From the NCBI GenBank assembly GCA_024752435.1, contig CP103021.1, forward strand, positions 1,054,001-1,118,000: a DNA stretch of 64,000 nt. Reading direction: 5' to 3'. A program made the position numbers and the translations under genes. This DNA is from Allantophomopsis cytisporea (Eukaryota; Ascomycota; Leotiomycetes; Phacidiales; Phacidiaceae). Below are positions 33,101-45,998 of this stretch, one piece after another; the stretch's first letter is position 1; each line of letters opens with the position of its first letter. A model generated the notes under the pieces. The model worked only from the letters and a program-made list of their open reading frames with translations, had not been told where the DNA came from and did no database searches.

Positions 33101-34717
33101 GATGAGAATTCTACTCGAATGTCCTGCATCTGCTGACTAAGGGCCCTGAGAACGTGGTTTCTTTGCACTGTAAGATTAATCCGAACACAAAACATAATCA
33201 ATCATATCGTCAGGTAGTCTGTTGGTCAGTGATAGCTGGCGGGCGGCCAGGGATTGGGGATTACGGTTATGGTTTTGTTTGATGGGCAGCACAAACGATG
33301 ATTAACATTGGCCTTGTCTTTCTCAAGCATCTCAAGCATCTCAAGCATCTGTTTCTTTTCGGACCGTCTTAGAGGCCCGAAGACGAATTGCCTTGCATAT
33401 CTTACTCACGCATCACTATCATCGGTATCGCGTAGCTATAGAAAACTGCGATGCGCGGAGATTTAGTTCTTGAAGAGGTCATCGCTGGTAATGGCCTAGT
33501 AGTATAGTAATTTGCAAGATTGAACGCTGGAAAAGTAGAGTGCCAAAGGTGGTATAGACGACAATGCACAGAGCAAAGTCATGGGGGCACAGCAATGTTT
33601 ATTTGGTAATTCGCAACATTGGATGACACCGGAGAACACGCATATACCTCGCACGTCGTCAGAGCCATGTTGTTAGACGTTGATAGTGTAGTGACATGAA
33701 AAAATTCTGCAGTCATGATCATAATGGAGTTGTGACAAGAATCGCGAATGTCAACGAATTCATACACCACCCAAACTCGTGGGATATTCCTTGAGATGGG
33801 GTACAGCAAGGATCGCCATTGTGAGGTTGCACTGGACTGCGAGTACAACCTGATTAAGCGATCAATTGGCATTGGCTTGCTGCACATTCGAGACGTCCCA
33901 GATGATGGGATCTCTTCCATCGTGCCGGCTGGAAAAGGTGAATGAAGGAAAAGCTGGGAGCACTTCACGTCTTCACGCACACAGCACTGTTCAGTGAGAG
34001 ATCTTTTCAAGCCGAAGGATTCATTCCTCCTTTGTAAGCTGCATTAGAGACGGAGAAAACGCGCGAAGGAGCCGATGATTGAGTCTGTTCGTAGTTGTGA
34101 AGACCCTTCACAGCTGCTACTGCACGAGCTTTGTTATGGTTGGATTTGGGTAGCATTCTCTCAGATCTAGATAGTGGTCTTGAGATCGAAGACCCATCAA
34201 CGTGCTTGGAAAACGTTAACAGACGTTGAGGATTCAGATGGATCAAGTGGGACAACTCAACGAGAAAAATGGCATAGGATCATAAAGAAAGAAAAAGTAA
34301 ATGGGGGGGAATAGAGAAGCGGTGGCCTCCTGAGAGAAATGTGCCGTCAACCTTACATCAGAAAGCTTTTCTTTCGTGGAAGTTTGTGAGTTGTCTGAGG
34401 ATGATGATAGATTCCCATAGCAATGCATAGTGTTTTCATGCCGCAACAGTCATCATGCAGTGCTACCCTGTATATTGGTGTATTGATATTGGAATCTGCT
34501 GCACCTCAGCTGCAACGATCCGTCCCTGTGACCGCCATAACTACAGCCAGATTCGAAAGTCGATATCTGGCAAAAGACTCGAGCATCAGCCCCAGACTTG
34601 AAAAGCAGTGTGGGATTGACCCTCCCAAGAGTGTTTTTGTGTGGCGGCCGGCGGGGACGTGTAGGCTGAAGGTATCAGTGGTGAGCTGAGCTGAGGTATG
34701 TAAGTTACGATACGGCC
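30161..34717. other. Gene desert, middle part, with abrupt rise in GC
   Basis: At about 30450 the sequence changes from AT-rich to GC-richer DNA (30460-31000). Frames up to about 140 codons are present but have no recognizable motifs. 32205-32580 is a GC- and CpG-rich block. A nine-base repeat TCTCAAGCA x3 lies at 33321-33347. No gene is supported. Confidence 0.5.
33321..33347. repeat. Nine-base tandem repeat (TCTCAAGCA x3)
   Basis: Three perfect tandem copies in noncoding DNA. Confidence 0.95.
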
Positions 34718-37700
34718 TTGTGTGCATGCATCCCACGATATGTCTCTCCGAGCATTGTTCCCAAAGATCCTCGGGTCCAGCGAGCAAGCAAGCATAAAGG
34801 TAACGACGAGACTGGGGAAGGTGTAAGGGAAAAGCACCAAACATCTAGACTTTGGCTAGACTTGGAAGCTTTGCAAAGCATCTTCTCTTCATTGTTTGGT
34901 GGGGGTACGATGTTTGTACGCGCAACTGCACCGCCCGGGCTCATGGACAAGATAGAAAGTAAGGTGGCCCACATCGCCACAAACTACATATGGAGCAGAA
35001 GCATGGCTGGCGACGGGGAGCTACGGTGCGAGAGTAGCGCAGTCCAATTTCTACAGATGTCTTGTCTCATCGTACGGCAGATAGATATTCTTGCAACTAT
35101 GTCCAGTAGTAAATACTATTCATGCATGGCAAAAGAACTGAACCGTGCAGATGACGAGACGGAGCTGGATAAATAATGATACCTTTCCAGAATCCGGAAG
35201 AACTGGAGAGGTGTTGTCAATAGCCACAGAATGAAGACTTATGCTGGTTGGTGAGGTAGAATAGAAAATGGAAAATGGATGTTTTCGGGTATCAGAATCT
35301 ATTCTATCATATGCATCATATTGCGACAACCGCTCCAGTCCCGGAGACTCCTCTTCCTCCTTCTCCTCCTCCTTCGACATCACCAGCACATCAATTCTCC
35401 GGCCGGCACCAACGATATTCCTTTCCCTTCCAACGCAACGCCTCACAGTCATCGAGAAAGTGTCTTGCCATCGACTGCCCAATTCTGAATGATTCTCTGT
35501 TTCGCCCAGGTTTGACAAACACGATGTTTTATGCTGATAGTGTTCAACGTATTAACGACTAACCATGATCAGCTATCCTTTAACACCGGCCTTCCCCGGT
35601 AGGATGCACTCCGCTGCACAGACGGACGAAGCTACATACCAAGCTCCGACTCCCAGATATCCACTCTTCTTGTCCCTAGAGTACGATACTGTCCACAAGG
35701 TCCACTGTTTTGAGCTCAAATGTTGGCAGATACGGAAGTCGTATCGAACACCGAGGACTGTAAATCGTACAGTACATGCTCCAGATGTACATGGTAAGGT
35801 ACGCATACGGACACCACTTTCGATATCGTGGTGCAAATCATTGGCTTTCTGAATCATCATCTCTCTCCAGTCGAAACAAAAGACATGGCAAGTGCACGCT
35901 CGCATCGAAGAGAGTTCATATTCAAACCTCAATCTATAGCAAACAAATCACACCTTGCTGAAGCAGAACAATTGCATTGCGTGGACTCCGTACTCCATTA
36001 TAAAAATCATCTTATCTGATTATTTTCAATTGGGAGAAGACAACAGAGGAGGATCTCCTCAAAGAGAAAAGGTGGAAGCTCAATTCGGGACCCTGATACC
36101 TAGATGTCTCTGTCTCGATGAAACGAGAATATCTTTCGTTGCGTGTCAATAAGTCTAAAGGGTCTTCAAACACGTCATTACTTTGCCTGTATGCAGACAC
36201 TGGCCGCATGATAAACTTCTTTTCTCGTGCATCGGAGTGGAGTCTCATAGGCACATAGAAAAAATGCAAGAAGCAACAACAACAAAAATTATATTATTTA
36301 TAATGCCTTGGATTCGATGCCATTACACCCTGCACCTCTGCTGGCCGCATACTTCTGCAACGCAGAGTAGTTACTCCGATTCTCTGTCGATAGTACATAC
36401 ATTACATATGTAGTAGCATCGTATCCACAGCCCTACAAAGACGCCGCCGCTACCTTCCAATCCATAATATGAGAGCCCAGCACTCGCAGCCCCTGCTAGC
36501 ACGTCGCTGCTCAAACGGCTAAGTGTCATCGGAAAGTCAGTATCACACAGCCGGCAGCGTCTTTGATCAGGCACAGTACGTAGTAAAGGATGCAAAGCAA
36601 CGAAGGGACGGTCCTTTCAGAAAAAGAAGCGATTCTTCATCACCACACAGACGATTCGTCTTCCGCCGAGGGGGGCCTGCCTGGGGGGCCGCCTGCGAAT
36701 CGAATGGATTGGCCTGCAGAATGCACCTCATACATAAGATCAGCGGCCCCCGGCTCAATATGGGCCACCGGGCCATGGCCGCAGGGGTTGTGGGCAATCT
36801 CCATGCTTGTGTTTGCCAGGCCCGAACATGGGCCCCCTATGCAACAGTTGCTGAGGAGGGAACAAATTGTCATGATGGCCAATTGTAACTTCTTATGCTC
36901 TGCTCTGGAAGAGCTTTAGAAGTTCGTTGACGAAAGGTTGATGATGACTGAGGAACGAAGGAAGTACAGCGTGGCCGTTTACGACGTTATCGTCCGCATC
37001 ATCCTCTGTCTTTCTCATCAGCTTTCTTGCTCTTCTTCGCCTCCTGCTCATGTCAGTACTGTACACCTGCTGAGGCCTGTTTTGCATATCTGAGGTATCT
37101 TTGTACTTCCTCATAGAACTAGACTGGTAGCTCTCTTTGCAAAGGGTCGTTTTTCGTTATTTTTGCGGCCTTTGGTGAGGGCACGGGTCAGTTTGGTATC
37201 AATGCTTGGTGTTTTTAATTTAGAAGATTGTCATCTTTTGTGCACTTCATACTCCCGAAATGCGTGTAGTGCGTGGGTATGTATGAAGAATTCCGGATGC
37301 GAAGTACGAATTTGGGGATGCCATGGGGGTGTATGTATGCTGTGTATGTAGTATATACCCCATATGAAAGATCCTAATATTGTGTTATGTTGTTTTGCTT
37401 GTTATGTAGGACGTGTATTTGAATGTCGTGATGATGTACAGACGGTATGGCGTTCACGGAGTATCAATAAGTTTTGTCGATGTTCATTTCATGTTCATTG
37501 CATGTTCAGACATCTTCCGTACAACACAACGGTAGTGCAAGCAAGAATCTTGCTTCCACTTCCATGTCGTTCTTGTGTATCTATCTATCTTTCTCTGTAC
37601 ACTTTCTCACGCACTCTCATTCGATTCATACATTCTCGACTATGACACTCTCCAACGCTTCACCTTCTTACCTTACCTTACCCTCACTTACTCAGTCACT

Positions 37701-37918
37701 CACTCTTCCATTATACACCCACTAAAGCATCCCCATGCCCGCTCCACTCACTCACTACCATACCATGCACTTCCATGCAGTCCCATGTTGGAACCCCCCC
37801 CTCCTCCTCCCCCTCCCCCTCCCCTTCACACTTCCCCCCAAGTAATTAGTTAACATGGTCCAGGAAAGCAATACAAACATGCCTCCACTACTATATACAG
37901 AATTGTCTTTCTGTTCAA

Positions 37919-37955
37919 GGGACCTAAATGGACCTAATGGACCCAATGGACCCGG
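37919..37955. repeat. Imperfect nine-base tandem repeat (GGACC[T/C]AAT)
   Basis: Four imperfect copies of a GGACCTAAT/GGACCCAAT unit in noncoding DNA. Confidence 0.8.
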
Positions 37956-38473
37956 ACACCCAGGTACAGACCACATTTACACTAATTGGGCTCCAAGGTC
38001 GGAGTAGTAGTGTTTGTTAGTCGTGCTTCTAGTGCACCGTAAAACATGCGTGGGATCAGAATTGGGGCAGTTGAGGGCACCCTTAACCGGAGAGAATCAC
38101 TCACTCACTCACAGTTCAGTCCAAGCCCATGGTAGTTTAAATGCCCGCAGAAGTAGAGTTCATTCGCGTCTCACTCGAGGATAGTCACTTGGTACTTCAC
38201 TACTGTCGTCGTCGGTCGTTGGGATTCCCGCCTAAAAGTATATGTGACGGAAGCCACACGTACCTAGCCTTGAATTTAATATACCCTGTTCAACTTGAAT
38301 CTGAGCTTGAGAGAAAAGAGTAGAGAGAGAAGTACGTAGTTTTGAGTGCACGTACGACAAGTGTGTGTGAGGAAAGGCAAGAGGAAGAAGAGAGAGAGAG
38401 GGACAAAAAAAAAAGAGGACCTTTTTGCCCACCAACGATCCGGCTGACTTCACTACTACCACACAAGCAGCCT

Positions 38474-38520
38474 CACTCACTCACACTCACACTCACACTC
38501 ACACTCACACTCACTCACTC
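38474..38520. repeat. ACTCAC microsatellite
   Basis: Run of CACTCA hexamers with CACT interruptions, inside the probable leader of the CRIB gene. Confidence 0.95.
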
Positions 38521-39688
38521 AGCTACTACTACCACCATCACCACCGCCGCCGCCCATTCTCTCCTCCATATACCTTACTCTCACCCCCCACCCCACCCAC
38601 CCCCAAATTACCAACTCTTTATTCTCTTCGTTTTCTTAACTCTTAACTTTTATTTCGGCCCTCATATCCCTCCTTCGCAAATCTCCCTGGAAAAAGTCAA
38701 TAACTGTTTTTGTTGCTGTCGAAAATCCTATTGTGCCAATTCTTTCCTGTTTGCAACATATCGATATATCCCCCTTTCAGCCATTTTCAGAAACATAAAA
38801 ATCCTGTGCTCCTGGAGATCACACAATCATCCCCGTCTATATTTCTCGAATCTCGTCATATTCGATACTCGATCTCAAATCAACAGCAAACACTCTCCCA
38901 CTCTCTCACCCAAACTCGCCCCATATCAGCCTAAGTGCTCGATCAGTCAAACCAAACATCACGAGTCCGAGCAAAGAATCATAGCACCTTATTGAGCATC
39001 ATAAACAGCCATCGAAACGGATCAATTGCTGCTTGTTCCCACCCCTCCGCTCTTATTCTCCCGCGGTACTGACGTGCGCGTCTCTATTTTATCCTCAATC
39101 GTACGTGCAAAGCTCTTATCACCCAGTAAACTCCTCTCAATGCAGTCATTCGCATCGGCATATTTGGGAAGGAGACGCCACACAGAGGCCCCTAATGCCG
39201 GTCTATAGCGATCAATGGTATTCCACTCGGAACATCTTTGACCTTCCCTCACAAGACCGGATTATCCTTGTGATATAGGCCCTCTCGCGTTCACAATACT
39301 GATTGTTATAGCTTCCCCCCATGCAATATCTCTCTCTCAAGGACTTTCCTACTCAAGCCTGAATACGACACATTGTCTACAATCTCTACCACTTCTCTTA
39401 CCATTCCTCTAGAAACTGTGCAACAGATTCGTTACAAACGCAAAAGAAATAGCACAGAATATCCTCCGAGTATCTGCATTTATCTTTTTAAGTGCCGACG
39501 CACCTTGATCGACCTACTCATTAGATATATATATTTCTTCGCGTGTTCGCATAACATCAAGACTTGCGCTGCAACATAAACACGGTTCAATCCCTGCGCG
39601 TCTGGGTGCAACAATATATATCCCCCTGCCCAAAAAAGCAGCCAGAGTTTCGAAAATACCTCGACAATCCTCCGAACAGTAATACATA

Positions 39689-42363
39689 ATGTATGGACCT
39701 GGGAGCTCCATGGTTCAAGGAGGAACCGAATGGGATAATTCATACCTCCACGCTAATCCTCCTCCGCAACTACAACAAATCCGTACGGCTTCGCTAGAAG
39801 GAGGGGAATCTGATGGACCGATTTCACCAGACGCTGCAGTGGCATATCATGATCAATTGAGACGGGCCTCTGTTACTACGAGTCGTACTGGACGCCATCG
39901 AAGCGATACTGGAACTTCAGCAACATCATCCTTCAAATCTGCCGAATCCAACAGCATTTCAGTAGAACCAACTGATCTCGTGAGAAAATTATCTGGAAGG
40001 TCTAGTGTGAGTAGGATGACCAGCCGGGCCGACAGACCAGAGAGCAATCTTTTCAATAAATCCATATTTCAACGAAGTTCGAGAAGAAAGCACGAAAGCA
40101 TAAGCGTGGCTCCAGGCCAGAAAGTTGATATGCCTGTGAGTGGCTCTGCTAGAGCACGGTACTATGGAAGAAGTCAGTCTGGTAAGTACTTCCAGGGCAA
40201 CAGCTTTGTCGAATCTCGCATCTAATTTTTGGTATAGATGCTGGCCGAAAGTTCAATATCTCCGAGCCATACAATTTCGAGCATCTTACCCATCACGCAA
40301 AGAACGTTCCTCTCCCAAAGAACACGAGCCGTGAAGAGCTGATTTCAGAATTCGCGACCCTACGTACATCTCAAGTGCCCGCTCGAGGTCAATTGAAGGG
40401 TATCAGGGCACAGGAGCTTCAACGTGCTAACAATTATTCAACTGACCAAATCCCTACTATTCACGCACCTGAATGGCGACCATCCACTGGGAGTGGAAAG
40501 CCAAGATCCCAGCGCAATGTGTTACAGAAGAACTCAGCAAGGAATCGCCATAGCATCAAGCAATCCAGGTCACATGATAATTTGCGACAAACCCCGCCTC
40601 GACCAGCACGATCGCCAGAGCCAAGTGAGGAACCGCGACTCGATTTGGCGGGACGAGGTCTCTCTCATGAAGATTTCCTCGCTGCAGTGGACCCATTCGC
40701 ACAGGCGGATCGCCCAAAAACTAGTGGAACTGTAAGACAAAGTTTCCAATCACAACTACCTACACCGCCGCGCGCGCCAATCTGGCAGGGACAGGATTAT
40801 TTCTCACCGCATGACATTTCTCAAGATGTGCCTCGTGCGGTATCGACACCGGATGAAGTCGCATGGCCTCTTCCAGCATCGTCTCCATTGCCGACGGAGA
40901 ATGTGCGTACCGAGCTCACCGAGGGACCACAAGAAAGATCACTATCAGCGTCGAGTTCCCGAAGGTTATCCGCTACTAGAAAGCCGGGAGTGCGCATATC
41001 TCAGTCATTCTCTCAGCTTCGTCCAATTCGAGAACCACAAGCTGAGCCGGTTTCCAGCTTCCGGGCCATTCACTACCAGGATAGAAGAGAAACACAATCA
41101 TCCATTGCTTTGGCATTTCCCGAGCCGATGCATGCTGTCATTGAAACCTTGGATGAATTTGGCAACGACGGCCGGGACTCATGGGAGGATGATATTGATT
41201 ACTGCTATGAGCACGAAGCTGAGGCGGACTGTGACTACGATTGGGATCGCGACTCTCAACGAGGTGATGCCGCTTCTTTCAAGGATGTTGGTGTTGATGA
41301 GGACTACGCTACCAACCAAGCTCACCTTGACGAGGATGATGACTTTGTTGTTCCTGATCACAGACGCTTCCGTCCTTCACTCCTTGTGCCTTCTCCATTC
41401 GACATCCCGGAACTCTCTCCAATGTCGCAAAATTCCAACTCGAGCATTAAATCTCCTATGCCGCATACCCCACTCCAAGGCTCTTCCCTCCGTCACTCGC
41501 AGCTCATTAAGGACCCAAAGAACAATGCGCCAACTCTCCTCATTCCAGGAGACTACACCCCAGAGATCAACCACGAGGCAATGTACGACGAGCTTCTCTC
41601 TAATGATCAGTCTACCGAAGACCAGAAGCACTTTGTCTTTCGCAACGAGAGCGAAGAGACCATTTCCCCAGTCGATCATCGCTCCTCCATCACCTCTTAC
41701 CGCTCATCGCGCTTCTCTCGCTCCTCGTCTACCAACGCCTCCAACTACAACTCCCAGGAGAGTGTTCTCCTCTCACGCGCCGCATCTGTCGTTGTAGGCC
41801 ATCGATCTGCCTCCTCCGGCGGCTCCCTCCCTGACCTAATTCCTTCTCGCCGCCGCAGTCGCACCCGCGAAGAACAAGAACTTACTAGCCGCCTTGAAGC
41901 TCTTTCCATGACGCAGCTGTCCTCTGCACCCACCAATTCGGGTCTCTCTGTCCCTCGGAACAACGAGCCAGCGCTCTCACCAGTCGCAGAGTCCTTTATC
42001 GACCCTCAATTCATGGCCGACCGCGCCGCTGACCGCTATACCGGAGACCGTTCCGAGCCGGCCTCTCCAACATCGCCAATCGTCTCACCACCAAGAGCCC
42101 GCGACTCCCTCTACACCCAGAAGAACCCTTCTCTCACGCGTTTTTCGCCTTCCAGATCAAGAGACGTTTCCGAGGATAGAGACAGACATAGCCGTAAGGG
42201 CTCAATGCCTCTTCTTAACACCCACAGAGGCTCCATTCTCGTCCAGCAACCTGTCCGCGCTCGCGCCGATTCCGCTGCTATGCGTGCTTCCCGTCGTGGC
42301 TCATACTTCATTGGCCCACCTTCTGCGCACCAGAATTATCCCATGGGCGCTAACGTCATCTAA
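39689..42363 (+). CDS. CRIB-domain protein, likely Cdc42/Rac GTPase effector
   Basis: Exons 39689-40181 and 40238-42363 with a 56-nt intron (GTAAGT donor, GGTATAG acceptor, phase 1) give 872 aa. Just after the junction is a CRIB motif, NISEPYNFEHLTHH (171-184), matching I-S-x-P-x2-F-x-H-x2-H; the usual following Val-Gly is replaced by His-Ala. CRIB motifs bind GTP-loaded Cdc42 or Rac and set cell polarity. No kinase domain follows, so it is not a PAK. The rest is Ser/Pro/Arg-rich and mostly disordered, with an acidic stretch near 430-480 and many SPxR/RxxS-like phosphosites. This is like yeast Gic proteins in layout but longer. The N-terminal 164 residues are also disordered. The intron is essential to read the motif. 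Confidence 0.87.
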
Positions 42364-44819
42364 ATTACTCCAAATCGCAACGCCTCGCCGCGTATGTCCT
42401 TGACAGTCTTGTCCTTTTTTTTGTTTTTTTTTTGCATCTCAATATTTAGCATGTTATGTTTACTTTTTCCCGCCCGACATAATTTTCATATTGTCATTGA
42501 TATTGCCGCTTTTTGGCTATACTTGCTATATCTGCATCCATTCCTCATTCAGGAATCTCCTTTTATTTAGTTTTTAGTGTTTGCACTATCATCACACCGT
42601 CAGTCAGTCAGTCAGCTAGCATCTCCTTGCTATTTCCTCACTTTTTTGTTTTGTTTTTGTGGCTCGTTTTCTTACGCTTTTCGTTTCTTGCATTTCTTTT
42701 TTTTTGTTCCGTGGTCTTCTTAGCGAGGGGGTGGCCAGGGCCTAGGATAAAAGTTACAGAACTCGGCCGGACCGGATTTGGGTTGGGGTAGGGTAGGGCT
42801 GATATAGATGGATGGGTTTAGATGGATCGGTGACATTGGGCATCTTCGGATGGGGAGAGTGAATGCTCGGATCGATGTTTGGATGGACGCATAGATCGAT
42901 CGATGATGAGTGGTGGAACTTGGCTGAATGCCGCTTGGAGAAATGATATGAGGATGAGGATGAGAGATGGGATGGTACTTACATAGTGTATCTAATAGTG
43001 GATGAATAAAGTGGTGTACTACCTTATTTGATGTGTTTCTGTACTTCATGGAATGTGAGATGATATTGTGTTAGCAAAAAGACGTTATCTGCCAGTCACC
43101 CATCGTTCCTTCCCTAACAGTCTTTCTTGGTTGTCGGAGGAAATGCGCGAAAGCAGCGGCCCATAACGTTCTACCAAGGTACCGTAATTCGTCTTGCCCT
43201 ACGACGGCTTGAGATCTCGAAGGATTCCTCGCCACGTCCAACTACTCAAGACCGAATTCATCGCTTATTGTACTTGAGACCCTGAAGCATTATTCCAGCT
43301 ATGTTTTGGCATTTAGATTAGTTTAGTCATCCATAAGGCTCAAGTCCCTGAACACTCTCTTAGTTGTATTGTGGTGGGGCCCTGAATCCAGCAGATCTGC
43401 TAGCTCATGGCTCTAAACGTTACTCCAACTGCTTTTGGACTCTGTAATCTTCAACTTGGCTTGGTAGATTGATAAATGTACCAATGTATCGAGGATGTTA
43501 CGCTATATGTACCTGCAGTAGAACTTGAGACTTTTTTTTCTTTCCGTTTCTGCTGTCTTCTGTGGGACTTAACTGGATAAGAGTAAGTGGCAGATTGCTC
43601 ATGTGCATCATGGTCTTGAGACAGGCTCAATCAAGTATTCATCACACCTATTCATGTAACATGTTTGTTGTGGGGGCTACAGAACTCTGCTATGATATCG
43701 AGACAGGTACCAGTTTCTGTCTAATATTGAAGAGCGTAATTGAGTTATTCTTCTAGTAAATCCATTCGTACAAAATCATGTGATGGTTGTATTGAATGCG
43801 GATACATAACGGGAAGTGAAGACCAACTTCATCGACTTTGTTCATCACTTAGATTCAGACACACTAAACATATATTCTAGATTTCTTATAACGCCTCGAG
43901 TTTGAAACATCTAAACTGTTTTGTTTCTTACAGATGTTACTGCTCAACACCACTACTAAATATTAAATGGGAAGACTCGATAGTACATGAGTCCTTGCTT
44001 GGTGTTCTTGGAATGGTTCGGGAAAGTTGGCGCATCTGGATGAATCGATGCTCCTGATGGTTGATGTGGGCAGGCCATCATTCATGGTCTAGGAACATTT
44101 AAGTGTATATAAGAGTGTTAGGCAGATTAGACTTTAGTACATGTTGAAAGCCGGGAATGAGGAGATAGCATTGTGCCACGTCTTTCAAAAAGTGGTAAAA
44201 AGGGTCTCAGTACCTTTGTGAACATCTTGAAATACGGTACCGATACATACAATGCTCAATGGTAGTTTTGGAAGCACTTGTGAAGGTCCATTCAGAGTCT
44301 GCACTAAGGTACCAGCTCGAGGACCATGCCTATTTCGTATAATGAGGTTCTAAATATGCACAACAAGAATATCATGAGTACCAAAATCGTACCCGAACAA
44401 TTCTCAAAGAGTTTGGCCTGCTGTGCTAGAGGTATTTTACCCATCCCTACAGCCTACATAAACCAACCATGGAATCCAGAGAGCTCAGTTCTTCCTCTCC
44501 CGCTACACATGCTTTCTGATATACATCGAACCATCGTTTCTGCTGTCTTCAGGAATATTTAACGTTCTGAACACTCGTTCGTTATCAGTCAAGTCATCAA
44601 AAAACTACCATAAGTCCTCTCATCAAGAGATAACACATGACCATCATCAAGCCGTCTCATATCTAAAGAGATATAACCGCCAAAAAGGCGCTCTCACCAG
44701 AAAAAGCCATCCACAACATTATCAACCACAAGCCCTTTCCTACCAGAGAAGTCAGCTCAGAACAAATCAGAAAGGATTTAGCATCAGCAACCGGCTGTCT
44801 CATACTATAGACTGTCGAC
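42364..44819. other. Intergenic region, 2.4 kb
   Basis: The first 350 bp are T-rich 3' flank of the CRIB gene (several poly-T runs, CAGTCAGTCAGTCAGC at about 42600-42615). 42720-43000 is G/A-rich with GATGGATGGG-type repeats. No gene is seen in the rest. Confidence 0.65.
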
Positions 44820-45629
44820 ATGTCTTCCTCCAACAACTCGCTCTGCACTCGTCCTACTGGCCTAGGCTATCATAAAGGGGTCTATATCCCTCCGACCTAC
44901 CACACCACTCCAAGATCCATCATCAACCGCGACAATTGGAGATCGGTCAGTCAAAAATCTCAAGACAAATATAGAGTCACGAGACCCTACATGAACACAT
45001 CTATAAAGACTGGCAACTCCAGTTACTCAAGCAACTCAAGCAACTCGAGCAGTTCAAGCGGATCAAACAGATCGAGATCTGGATCTGCATCAGCCACGAC
45101 TGCGAAGAAAGAAGATACGGACGATAACAAGGATCTAAACGGATATGAATCAGAAAAGACAGTAATCAAAGAGGAAATTGATGGAGATGAGGACATGGAT
45201 GGATATGAATCCTGGGACGAGGCAGTGAAAGAAGTGAAGATGGAGGAGGAATGTTCACAGACAATGATGGGAGATGAGGAGGTCCATGAGACGGGTATGG
45301 CTGAGAACGTATCGTCGGAATTGTCGGAAGAGCAGACGGAAGAGGAAATGCTAGAAGCGGCTGCTATGATGGAGTTTCTTGCTCAGGATCTTGATGAGAC
45401 ATTTCAGCACCTCTATGAGGAACCTGATATGGGATACTTGGCGAGTAATGAGGAGAGCGATGATGAGTCTGAGGAGGATTCTGATGAGGAATCCGAGGAA
45501 GATTGTGAAGAAGAGTTGGAAGAGTCTGAGGAGATGTATGATGAGGAGACTGATGAGGAGGATGGAATGGAAACAAATGGGAGGAAGGTACTCATTTTGA
45601 ATGTCAAGGGAAGACGGATGATGTGGTAG
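44820..45629 (+). CDS. Acidic low-complexity orphan protein
   Basis: Single exon, 269 aa. Residues 1-60 are basic and polar; 62-90 are a Ser/Asn run (SYSSNSSNSSSSSGSNRSRS); from 95 on the protein is highly acidic, with repeated motifs GYES (two copies: GYESEKTVIKEEIDGDEDMD then GYESWDEAVKEV) and a Glu/Asp/Ser run at about 210-255. It ends in a short basic tail (VKGRRMMW). No domain is recognized. Such tails occur in histone-binding and nucleolar proteins, but nothing specific supports that. The ATG follows a plausible leader, so I take it as a real gene. Confidence 0.6.
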   Translation: MSSSNNSLCTRPTGLGYHKGVYIPPTYHTTPRSIINRDNWRSVSQKSQDKYRVTRPYMNTSIKTGNSSYSSNSSNSSSSSGSNRSRSGSASATTAKKEDTDDNKDLNGYESEKTVIKEEIDGDEDMDGYESWDEAVKEVKMEEECSQTMMGDEEVHETGMAENVSSELSEEQTEEEMLEAAAMMEFLAQDLDETFQHLYEEPDMGYLASNEESDDESEEDSDEESEEDCEEELEESEEMYDEETDEEDGMETNGRKVLILNVKGRRMMW

Positions 45630-45998
45630 GATGCACATGTCAGGGTAGAAAAGGATGGTACGATATCATGGAGGGCATGTGATTTATCAAGGGTCATGTT
45701 TATGTTCGTCGATTGGAAATTAAAGGGCCTGCAAACACAATCTGCAGATTGAAAGTTGTAATATGACGTCGCTCTTTCAAAGCAATAGTATCAATAACAG
45801 AACTTTATACAACTTTCCAAATCGCAGAGTACAGAAAGTAAAGATGCTTTAATTCAACAGACCTGCCTTGTGACACCGTCCACATAGCTTACACGCTATG
45901 CCATATAATGCCCAGAACGCCTACACAAGTTTATTGTACAAATAAGAGAGAATAGAAACCCCACCATGTAAATGGCTGCGCACCAGTGCGGCTTACGC
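45630..45998. other. Short convergent intergenic region
   Basis: 3' flanks of the acidic orphan (+) and the NIPA-type gene (-), which converge here. Nothing else is seen. Confidence 0.7.

Larger units (their letters stand above)
34718..39688. other. Gene desert, right part, and long leader/promoter of the CRIB gene
   Basis: No supported gene. The largest frame (34718-35176, 152 codons, +) starts with ATG but has no recognizable fold. 36655-36850 is a GC-rich island with repeated GGGCC. 37560-37850 and 38400-38700 are strongly C/T-rich. From about 38160 to 39688 the pyrimidine-rich, ATG-containing sequence looks like a long transcribed leader of the CRIB-domain gene. Confidence 0.5.

Noticed and set aside
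33579..34010. 143-codon minus-strand frame with a segment recalling RVWVV of HET-domain proteins
   Set aside because: Only a few residues match and no flanking HET motifs are present.
38342..38995. 217-codon plus-strand frame
   Set aside because: Built from CACTCA and CT repeats in the probable leader of the CRIB gene; composition is repeat-driven.
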